From Saccoglossus kowalevskii (Eukaryota > Hemichordata > Enteropneusta > Harrimaniidae), in contig NW_003128371.1 of NCBI RefSeq assembly GCF_000003605.2, positions 200,710 to 228,418 on the forward strand: DNA of 27,709 nucleotides. Direction: 5' to 3'. Below the pieces are notes generated by a model. That model was not told the origin of the DNA, did no database searches, and saw nothing but the letters and a program-made list of their open reading frames with translations. The stretch's first letter is position 1; each line of letters starts with the position of its first letter. Made by a program: the position numbers and the translations under genes. This document shows positions 21,301 to 27,709 of the stretch, one piece after another.

Positions 21301-24300
21301 TTACAATACTTAGTATTGATTACAGCCCTTATTACAACACTGACTATTAATTACAATGTTGATTACAATACTTAGTATTGATTACAGCCCTTATTACAAC
21401 ACTGATTAATAATTACAATGTTGATTACAATACTTAGTATTGATTACAGCCCTATTTACAACACTGACTATTGATTACCAGACTGATCATTGATTATAAC
21501 ACTGATCATTGATTACAACACTGATCATTGATTACAACACTGATCATTGATTACAACACTAATTACAACACTGATCATCGATTACAACACTGATCATCGA
21601 TTACAACACTGATCATTGATTACAACACTGATTATTGATTACAACACTGATCATTGATTACAACACTGATCATTGATTACAACACTGATCATTGATTACA
21701 ATACTAATTATTGATTACAACACAAATTACAACAGTGATCATTGATTACAACAGTGATCATTGATTACAACACTGATCATTGATTACAACACTAATTATT
21801 GATTACAACACTGATCATTGATTACAACACTGATCATTGATTACAATACTAATTATTGATTACAACACAAATTACAACACTGATCATTGATTACAACACT
21901 GATCATTGATTACAACACTGATCATTGATTACAACACTGATCATTGATTACAACACTGATCATTAATCACAACAAGTCAATAAGCTCAGTTTATTGTATG
22001 AGATCACCAATGAGCAAATGAGAGTGCAGAATGTAGCGACACAGGCGGCTTTTCAAGACAAAAATATTTTATCATATTACACCCTTTTTAAGCTTTATTG
22101 ACGTCCAAGTAAGACATAGTCATTTTTAAGATATTGTGGTTTGTTCTAAGCTGTTTTTGATTTTGCCCAACATGTTAATTAATAACATACATAGAGAACT
22201 GTTTCAAAACAAGAGAGGAAAAACTGAAAACATTATAGTCAGCTATCTCAAGATAAGGTCATGTACATGCATTAGTAATCCAAACATTCACCAACACAAA
22301 TATGGAAAACAACCCAATTCACTTTTTAGTTTACCATTTTTTTTTCTACTTTTATTTACTATTTTTTTATTTTTTTTTTATTTTTAATTTTCCTGTGTGT
22401 ATTTTTATTCTCACTTTAATTGTTTGTTTGTCTTTATTCACATCTGTATTGCATTTTAGTCAAAATCATAATGGGAATACAAATGCAATAAAGATAATTG
22501 TTATTATTACATGCCACCAAGGTCCGGCTTTCGGTATGCATTGGATTTGTAGTTTTTTTTTTTTCAAGGTCATGGCTGTCAACCTGTGGTGATAAAGCAT
22601 TTACTGTGTGCGCTCCACGACTTATTTACCTTGTAAAGTAATGATGCAGTCTATTTTTTTAAATTCCGTTTGATTACCGTACTCGACTGTGTTAGCGCCC
22701 ATGCCCGGGCAAGCGCCCACCCCCCACTTTTGCGCAATTTTTATATTTGGGGTCACATTCGGCAAAGCGCCCACCCCTTCAAAATGCAACTAATTTAAAA
22801 CTTGGTCTTGCGTAACGAATCTTGGTAACCGTTTTTATATGATACAGCGTAGATATCGACCGCTGTGAACATGTTGTGAATGCGTAGAACACGGTAACCG
22901 TGCGTAAACTACGCTTCACCAATGACCTGTTAATACAAGTAAAATGCGGTAAATATTTCATGCCATATTCAGTTTACCTCTCAAAAATGGCTAGTTACTA
23001 GTTTTTTGGAAAAACCATGTCGTTTATTCGCTGAAATCAATTCCAACAGATCGTACTTCGACATTGATAATTCACTTCCGCATTGCGTTACCGGAAAGTC
23101 TTCGGGAATTTCCGAAGAATTGCGTCAGTACAACACAGCATTGTGATTGGTTAATAACCAACTTGACCCATTAGGTCAAAGGACGCCGCTGCAGGTGAAA
23201 TCTGCAAATGCATCATGGCGGAAAGTGAGAGTTTGCGTACGATCCAACACCTTCATCAGTGGAGATAATATGACAATTTTGACTTCGACTGTGTTCCAAC
23301 AGACTCAAATGTTTTTAATTTTGTAAATTCTGGTGGTACGTAATTAATATTGTAATAAAATGTGCATATTTTTTGTGATCATTTCTGTTTCTTCGTTGTG
23401 AAAATCAATGACGACTCAACTAATTTCGTAATTTGATTTCTCTCAAAGACGTAATCTGTCGCTTGATGAATCAAATTTTTCATTTGCACTCTTTTTCGAG
23501 GGGGTGCTCGGGTAAGTGCCCACCCCTAAAAAATCGTGATTTTCTGAGTTGAGGCCCCTGGGCGCTAACGCGGTCGAGTACGGTATTTATTAGGTTTTGT
23601 AATTTTAGACATTGATTGTCTAAATTGTTTCTTCACAATATAAAACACTAGTTTTTTGTTCCTTGTTGAGCTGTCAACTTGATAACAAATATCATCTTCC
23701 TTTCATACATGTATTACTACAACTTCTGACCATAATTTTTTCAACAATCTACCTGTACCATCCATTGCCATGTCAAAGGAATTTATACATGTATATACAT
23801 ACATGTTTTCTCTTAAGATTACTGTCAAGAACATGATTTTAGTTCATGCCGAGTGTTCAGAGAGCCAATCTCAACAGAGGATTGTTTCAATCTCTATGAC
23901 CCAAGCTAGAGTATTTTTTGCGTCATCAAGAGCAGCTCAGTGTATGCCATAATATGATTTTAAACAGTCAGAATTGTGATTTTAAATGTGAATGCCACTA
24001 ATGTACGTATAATATATTTTAGGGTGGAAACAATGGAGCTTGTATAATACTGTAAAATACTTCATTTTAGCTGGAATTAATTTTCGCTGAAAAGACTTTT
24101 TGAATGTTTTGTATGGAATTTATTTTCACTGACTTTTGATGAGTTGAATGTAAAATATAGGAATTCACTGGATTTTATTTTCGCCGAATCATTCCTTCAG
24201 CAAAAATAAATTCCAAGTGAAAATAAAGTATTTTTTTTCATACCATTTTCATTGTCATTGCAGTCTGGACTTTAGAAGCAACACCATCCACTCTTGCAGA

Positions 24301-27082
24301 TAACCGTAAATAGTTTAAACCTTCATTCTTTTTTCGAATAGCATTTTCGGCATATATCTTGGCTCTCTCAACATCCCTTTGTTGTAGTGCCTGTCATCGA
24401 TAAAAAATAAATTAGCAAAATACAATTAATTAAGTTAATTACCGGTACATGTCAAAAAAATAAGTATCATAAGATTTTTATTGTTGAGGTACTAATAATT
24501 TTGAACTTTTGTGTAATGTTTTCTAATTCTTACCAATAACTTGGAACTGGGCATACCTTGGCATCAGTGTTCTCTCAAACATAACTGAGCAGTTTTAAGG
24601 CCAAAAAGTCAGAAAATAAAATGTTGGATCATCCTGTTATGGGCCATGTTCAACCGGCGAGAGATCCACTAAATGAAAGATGTTTAGTACAGCCCACTCC
24701 CCTTGCTAGACAGGTGTACAGGAATCACAAAATGACCCATAATTCCCATTATAAAATATTATATAATTATAATTTATGAATAAAACTGCTGCAACACGGT
24801 TAATTAGACAATACTGGGTTATACAATCATGAAAGCTATGATATGTCTATTCTAGTGATTGTCAACAAAAATCATTCAGAATAAAAATTACCTCACCTTT
24901 TTCACTTTAGCGGTTTCTGACTTTTGATCCTTTTCTGCTTTCTTAGCTAGCCTTGCTAACTGCTTTGACGTAAACTGGGAATCATAAATGAAATTAACGT
25001 CATATTTTTGTACATGCATTCACAACAGCTATATTTGTAAGCTACAGTGACACTATGGTACATTCTGCCGTAAATTCGCCCATCCAAAAAATCGCCCTGG
25101 GCGGTTTCACGACTGGTGGGCCCTTATTTGGGGTTCAAATTTTCAAAAAATTATCATCAAATATTTTTAAGGGGCTTATATTTTCATTGAAAAATCCACC
25201 TACACCGACTTTCAACACCAGCAGTTGGACCACCCAAAACGAAAGAAACTAAAATTGTATACATTTTTTTCTAGCTGGATAAATAAGTAGACAGTGCATC
25301 TTTCTCCAATAAAATCACATTAATGAACATCGTGCGCCAAATACAATTATTTTGTTTCATTTTATTAGTAACGAAAGTATATTCTAAAAGAAGTTTCAAA
25401 TAACAATGAACACAACTGCATTGCTTATTAGCGAATGATCGTGGTACCGCAATCCGGTCATGCTGCGTTTTACAATTGTTGATTATTACCTAGTAATGAT
25501 TATAATAACGTGCAAAAAATAAATTCGTTGATTTGTTATCAAATGCAAATAAATTTCAACTTATTTCATCGTAAGCGAATGATTCCAATGGCATTTTCAA
25601 CGCTCGATGCTGTAGAAATGAATATCCGCCATGTTTTGTAACTTTTAGGCATCAGAAAAGATTAAAATAGCACCTTAAAAAACTGCCAAAAAATAATGTT
25701 TAAAATGGAATATGAATTTGAAGGATATTTAACAGAAATTCAGGACTTCAATTTGAGAAGAATGGATACCAAGTTTAGACTTACCGGTAGTGACCATAAT
25801 TTGGAAATAGAATTGGGCAGGAGAAAATTTCCAAGAATTGAGGCAAATTGCAGATTGTGTAAAAAATGCAACACAGGTACTGTAGAAGATGAAAAACATT
25901 ACATCCTTGACTGTTGCTTCTTCACTCAAGAAAGAAATATCCTCTTAGAAGACTGTAAATTAGAAATGTGTAGTACAGCTAACCAAAATTTAATATTCAC
26001 CTGCATTATAAATAATAGTACTGCACTTGCAAAATACTTAAAAAACACAATTTATAAAACCTAATTGTAATACGTATTTTATATATACCCTTTGTTTTGT
26101 TTGTAATTTTGAAACTTTTGTTGTTTGTTGTTTATTTGTGTTTTCTGATCTGTATCCTTACCATACAGCACCCACCGATGGTGCAGTTGTGTAATAAAGT
26201 TATTATTATTATATACAACGAGTGTAAAATACAATTGTTTATTTACATGAAATTCGAACACGTGCTGCGCGACGACCACCGCGCTTTAACTGCTTAGGTA
26301 CATTGCTCTATTGATATATGTGGTTTATAAACATGTAATCAGATTATTGAAACAAAGACAGTTTTTCCAGACACAATTCCTGCACATGAGCAGGTGATGA
26401 CCCCTCCGCTTTAAAGCAAGACCAAACACTTTAAGATATACACTGGAATAATTTACCTCTTATATACAGTGTATATAATTACGAGAGAATAATCCATCAC
26501 TATCATGCTAAGTGCTACAACAATTAATCAAGATTAACACTCTAAACAATGAATTGGCCTCAATTTTGTAAGTACAACTAAGTGTGTTACCCCCCTTTAC
26601 ATTAGCTCTTTATTGTAGAGTGAATAGAGGGTCTGACAGGCTCTGCCACCAAATTAAAGAGTATTCATGATTTAATGTTAGCACTTATTGAATGCCCAAG
26701 ACTTTAGGGTGAGTGAAGGAGAGTGTTTGTTTTGTTTTAAATTGGCATTTAACTAATATGTTTGGGACATTTGGCAAATGTCACTGATGTTGTGGATGGG
26801 GGTTGAATTGAATGGTGCATTATCCAGACCACGCTACGATGTCTGGTCTCTTTACCTTTCTCTGGAACCAACGATCAGTGACTGTATAATTGTTATGACA
26901 GTAATCAACTTACTTTCAACTGGAACATCGTGTCTGGAAGAATCATTGAACACCCGGAAATGAAAGAAAATGACATGTTAGTTTCGGTTCTGAATATTGT
27001 TGTATGTCAATAGTTTGGAACGTCTATTTGAAAAGGTATTATTTATATTATTGCCATAATACATACCTTCTATACCAGACAT
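18333..27082 (-). CDS. CHMP1A: CHMP1 (CHMP1A-like) ESCRT-III protein, complete coding gene, 8 coding exons
   Basis: Coding segments on the minus strand in order: 27082-27067, 26933-26914, 24974-24897, 24390-24244, 21085-21017, 20398-20339, 19924-19731, 18354-18333. Lengths 16, 20, 78, 147, 69, 60, 194 and 22 sum to 606, giving 201 codons plus stop with all phases matching. Family size is about 196-199 residues in human CHMP1A/B. Recognisable segments include [81 protein letters not shown] and [11 protein letters not shown]. The end LSRRLQALRN fits the MIM1 motif LxxRLxxLR. CHMP1 is an accessory ESCRT-III subunit that binds VPS4, IST1 and other MIT proteins through MIM1 in endosomal sorting and cytokinetic abscission. 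EENGLEV and the RLxALRN end favour CHMP1A over CHMP1B. Two minisatellites and three mobile elements sit in its introns. Confidence 0.95.
19076..19534. repeat. 31-bp minisatellite, 15 copies, in CHMP1 intron 7
   Basis: The unit core is GCTGCCTAACTCAGTGAGGA followed by ACCAAAACAAA; lengths are 30-31 bases because the A run varies. Left-hand copies are diverged (GATACG, TTAGG, GATAGG variants) and the last four or five at the right are nearly identical, a usual sign of growth at one end. Confidence 0.95.
19731..19924 (-). CDS. CHMP1A: CHMP1 coding exon 7 (C-terminal region, acidic linker, first part of MIM1)
   Basis: The acceptor is GTTAATTATTACAG and the donor TAGAAG/GTATGA. It encodes 64 residues starting [20 protein letters not shown] and ending NEEETLSR, plus two bases of an Arg codon. 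The ATG at 19909 is internal, not a start. Reading past the donor gives a 13-residue unrelated tail ([13 protein letters not shown]) and a stop at 19688-19690, which would destroy MIM1. The spliced form restores it, so the readthrough frame is rejected as the main product. Confidence 0.92.
20316..20328 (+). promoter_or_regulatory. Candidate CTCF core motif
   Basis: CCACTAGAGGGCA matches the bilaterian CTCF core CCASYAGRKGGCR at every position. It lies in CHMP1 intron 6, 11 bases from exon 6. A single short match can arise by chance; binding is not shown. Confidence 0.35.
20339..20398 (-). CDS. CHMP1A: CHMP1 coding exon 6
   Basis: The acceptor is TTTTATTTATAG and the donor ACAAGC/GTAAGT. It encodes exactly 20 residues, [20 protein letters not shown], aligned with the VSSVMDRFEQQ...LDVHTS segment of human CHMP1A. 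Confidence 0.92.
21017..21085 (-). CDS. CHMP1A: CHMP1 coding exon 5
   Basis: The acceptor is TGTTGCACCTAG and the donor CAAAAG/GTAACT. It encodes 23 residues, [19 protein letters not shown] then DLQK, phase 0 at both ends, as in CHMP1 proteins of other animals. Confidence 0.92.
21178..21968. repeat. 19-bp minisatellite (TGATCATTGATTACAACAC) with higher-order units, in CHMP1 intron 4
   Basis: About 790 bases of variants of the 19-base unit TGATCATTGATTACAACAC. The left part (21290-21470) is organised as three ~61-base composite units, each carrying TTACAATACTTAGTATTGAT. The right part has runs of the simple unit interrupted by AATACTAATTATTGATTACA and ACAAATTACAACA, a composite that recurs 145 bases later (21701, 21846). 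There is no open frame. Confidence 0.95.
21969..22674. other. CHMP1 intron 4, central part
   Basis: No gene is seen. A T-rich tract lies at 22338-22387 (A-rich in the CHMP1 sense strand). The two overlapping open frames across it (22136-22387, 22302-22592) encode Phe/Tyr/Leu-biased low-complexity sequence and are rejected. Confidence 0.4.
22675..23585. mobile_element. Non-autonomous DNA transposon with ~26-bp terminal inverted repeats, in CHMP1 intron 4
   Basis: The left end TACCGTACTCGACTGTGTTA then GCGCCCA is the inverted copy of the right end: read on the minus strand, the right end is TACCGTACTCGACCGCGTTA then GCGCCCA, with two mismatches. Inside the left end GCAAGCGCCCACCCC and CAAAGCGCCCACCCC are direct repeats, and GTAAGTGCCCACCCC stands near the right end. 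The terminal TA fits a TA target duplication. The element is GC- and CpG-richer than its surroundings. No transposase is seen, so it would need a helper. The superfamily is not assigned. Confidence 0.85.
23073..23268 (+). promoter_or_regulatory. Promoter-like segment with three dyads and a short ATG frame, inside the TIR transposon
   Basis: In 200 bases there are ETS-like CACTTCCG and ACCGGAAA, the dyad CTTCGGGAATTTCCGAAG (23100-23117), the dyad TTGGTTAATAACCAA with a CCAAT box (23147-23161), and TTGACCCATTAGGTCAA (23163-23179) merging into AGGTCAAAGGACG. Then ATG at 23215 in context ATCATGG opens a 17-codon frame ([17 protein letters not shown], stop 23266-23268). This looks like a captured promoter and first exon, but no parent gene is recognised, and chance is possible for each part. 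Confidence 0.3.
24048..24242. mobile_element. Foldback MITE, copy 3, ending at the CHMP1 exon 4 splice donor
   Basis: The left end is TACTGTAAAATACTTCATTT. The interior matches copies 1 and 2 (GTTTTGTATGGAATTTATTT, GATGAGTTGAATG). The right end, read on the minus strand, is TATGAAAAAAAATACTTTAT, aligned with TACTGT--AAAATACTTTAT of the other copies. Exon 4 ends at 24244 and the intron G is at 24243, so the element starts at intron position +2. Confidence 0.78.
24244..24390 (-). CDS. CHMP1A: CHMP1 coding exon 4 (ESCRT-III core helices 1-2)
   Basis: The acceptor is ATCGATGACAG and the donor AAAATG/GTATGA. It encodes 49 residues from [20 protein letters not shown] to VQTAMTMKM, the most conserved CHMP1 block. 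The donor lies against a MITE: intron bases from +2 on are apparently the end of that element. Confidence 0.93.
24897..24974 (-). CDS. CHMP1A: CHMP1 coding exon 3 (basic helix 1)
   Basis: The acceptor is TATGATTCCCAG and the donor AAAAAG/GTGAGG. It encodes 26 residues, [19 protein letters not shown] then ETAKVKK, phase 0 at both ends. This is the basic N-terminal helix of the ESCRT-III core used in membrane binding. Confidence 0.92.
24975..25684. other. CHMP1 intron 2, part before the LINE fragment
   Basis: No gene or recognisable repeat. A short GC-richer stretch at 25070-25135 (CGCCCTGGGCGG and similar) may be an old element fragment. The 25055-25252 open frame has no family signature. Confidence 0.35.
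25685..26214 (+). mobile_element. 5'-truncated non-LTR retrotransposon (3' end of ORF2, 3'UTR and tail) in CHMP1 intron 2
   Basis: An open frame (ATG 25696, stop 26062-26064) encodes a C-terminal tail typical of animal LINE ORF2 proteins: [19 protein letters not shown] followed by CRLC, twelve residues, HYILDC, with VEDEKHY inside, the CX2CX12HX4C pattern that follows the reverse transcriptase. The short 3'UTR holds a hairpin GCACCCACCGATGGTGC (26168-26184), AATAAA (26193-26198) and a TTATTATTATTA tail. Reverse transcriptase and endonuclease regions are missing. It lies antisense to CHMP1. No target-site duplication could be found by eye. Confidence 0.8.
25696..26064 (+). pseudogene. LINE ORF2 C-terminal fragment (zinc-binding tail)
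   Basis: 122 residues with an uninterrupted frame. Residues ENCRLCKK-type Cys pair, then [14 protein letters not shown], are the Cys/His signature. The initiating Met is incidental: the frame is also open upstream to about 25670. It cannot be mobile by itself. Confidence 0.72.
26215..26913. other. CHMP1 intron 2, part after the LINE fragment (toward the microexon)
   Basis: No coding signal except the adjoining microexon. Open frames at 26079-26297 and 26778-26963 are shadows on AT-rich intron; the latter overlaps the microexon on the wrong strand. Confidence 0.35.
26914..26933 (-). CDS. CHMP1A: CHMP1 coding exon 2 (20-nt microexon)
   Basis: The acceptor is GATTCTTCCAG and the donor GTAAGT. 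Its 20 bases finish an Asp codon and encode TMFQLK, which joins directly to FTSKQL in the next exon. Human CHMP1A begins MDDTLFQLKFTAKQL, so the fit is close. Both flanking splice sites are strong. Confidence 0.85.
27067..27082 (-). CDS. CHMP1A: CHMP1 coding exon 1 (start codon, 16 nt)
   Basis: ATGTCTGGTATAGAAG followed by the donor GTATGT encodes MSGIE plus one base. The start context is ACAATG with A at -3, and an in-frame TGA lies three codons upstream (27091-27089), so no longer N-terminus is possible in this exon. The phase fits the 20-nt exon that follows. The 5'UTR start is not determined. Confidence 0.8.
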
Positions 27083-27540
27083 TGTTGATCACTTTTGGGA
27101 AACAAACTAGACAGAGAATATCTCAAATTGATTTGATGCGCTAACTCAGCACGAACGATACAACAACTATCACTGTTGTGGTAAGTTGATGTTGACGTCA
27201 CTGTACCCGTTCCCGTTTACCGTTAGTAACGCGTTATTTGGTTGGTTTAGAAAAGAATACCGAATAGGTGATTTTAAGAGCAACTCATAATCCTGACTAG
27301 GTCGTCGCTGGAATCGCTCTGGAATATTGATTAGGTAAATGTGGTAATATAATTCACATCAATTTCATTTCATTGGTGAAAGTATCTGAGTTGAGGAAGG
27401 TGAATCACGGGCCAATCGTAAATGGCGTTACATTGACTCACCGATGAAGTTTGAGCATGCGCTAATGAATGAGTCAGTGTCATGAATGTCGTACGTAGAT
27501 GTCACGCAAGTGGTCGCATCGCAAAAATTGTGCAGATCAT
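27083..27540 (-). promoter_or_regulatory. Candidate CHMP1 promoter region
   Basis: Upstream of the CHMP1 ATG are a full palindromic CRE TGACGTCA (27193-27200, 111 bases upstream), CCAAT boxes in both orientations (27372-27376, 27412-27416), and two AP-1 type sites of opposite orientation, TGACTCA (27434-27440) and TGAGTCA (27470-27476). Between these two lies an NRF1-like GCATGCGC (27455-27462). No TATA box is evident on the minus strand. The transcription start is unknown. Confidence 0.45.
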
Positions 27541-27557
27541 TTGATAGTCAGCAGGAC

Positions 27558-27566
27558 TATAAAAGG
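27558..27566 (+). promoter_or_regulatory. Candidate TATA box on the + strand (possible divergent gene)
   Basis: TATAAAAGG is a strong TATA-type match, pointing right, away from CHMP1. If used, transcription would start near 27590 and the gene body would lie beyond the window. No coding exon is seen in the remaining ~120 bases. Confidence 0.35.
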
Positions 27567-27673
27567 TTGGTCAATAATGTGTAGTGTTTATATGTTCAAA
27601 GACTTGTATGACAAACAAAGGGCCGGTCCAGCAAAAGGGCGGAGGGTGGTGGGGGCCAACTTCTTGCCCATCA

Positions 27674-27691
27674 TGATACATATATGTATCA
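27674..27691. repeat. Perfect 18-bp palindrome
   Basis: TGATACATATATGTATCA reads the same on both strands. Just before it is a G-rich run (GGGCGGAGGGTGGTGGGGG, about 27638-27656) with four G-tracts of three or more if an earlier GGG is counted. Confidence 0.6.
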
Positions 27692-27709
27692 CGGTTACTA
27701 GAAGTTCTG

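Noticed and set aside
23770-23952. 60-residue frame in CHMP1 intron 4
   Set aside because: Composition and context are those of intron; no splice sites in phase and no similarity recognised.
26778-26963. Plus-strand frame over the CHMP1 microexon
   Set aside because: No family signature; the minus-strand microexon with two strong splice sites explains the conserved-looking bases.

Overview
Overview. The window is AT-rich, intron-rich animal nuclear DNA. It holds two recognisable spliced protein genes in convergent (tail-to-tail) orientation, with abundant minisatellites and transposon remnants in introns and between the genes. The proteins, the GT-AG intron structure, the ESCRT-III protein family and the dense TACATGTA-like and MITE-like repeats suggest a marine invertebrate bilaterian, perhaps a deuterostome such as a hemichordate. 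The species is not provable from the sequence alone. There is no bacterial, organellar or viral gene block, no CRISPR array, and I recognise no tRNA or rRNA gene.

Left third (1-6807, + strand). This is the 3' part of a ZCCHC14/ZCCHC2-type gene: seven exons encoding the last 751 residues, with an N-terminus beyond the left edge. The protein has a proline/serine-rich lead-in, a SAM domain split over two exons, a Cys cluster, a long low-complexity region rich in P, S, T and N in one 1.5-kb exon, a CX2CX4HX4C zinc knuckle, and a short conserved-looking RLKYAP tail. Known relatives bind RNA hairpins through the SAM domain and recruit TENT4 poly(A) polymerases. Its introns carry an ATTC microsatellite, a degenerate ~155-bp repeat, and a repeat family marked by GGCC...GGCCATTTT palindromes.

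Middle (6808-18332). No convincing coding gene is present. It begins with a short 3'UTR repeat that overlaps the stop codon. It then holds long A/T-rich 3'UTR or intergenic DNA, two copies of a ~200-bp foldback MITE, a G-rich degenerate repeat, and a 12-copy 55-bp satellite next to a second copy of the GGCCATTTT family.

Right third (18333-27082, - strand). This is a complete CHMP1 (CHMP1A-like ESCRT-III) gene of eight coding segments that splice in frame to 201 codons plus stop. It includes a 16-nt first coding segment, a 20-nt microexon and a 22-nt terminal coding segment that supplies the C-terminal MIM1 helix. Its introns hold a 31-bp minisatellite, a 19-bp TGATCATTGATTACAACAC array with higher-order structure, a ~0.9-kb TIR transposon carrying promoter-like DNA, a third MITE copy that abuts and apparently contributes to a 5' splice site, and a 5'-truncated non-LTR retrotransposon. 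From 27083 to the right edge lies a candidate promoter (CRE, CCAAT and AP-1 sites) and a + strand TATA box that may belong to a divergent neighbour.

Working together. The two proteins are not in one known pathway: one acts in RNA tailing, the other in membrane scission. I remember their human counterparts (ZCCHC14, CHMP1A) as both lying in 16q24, so the pair may reflect old linkage rather than shared function. I found no clearly new multi-gene system. The most notable signals are transposon-derived structure at a splice site and inside an intron of CHMP1, and the hidden small exons.
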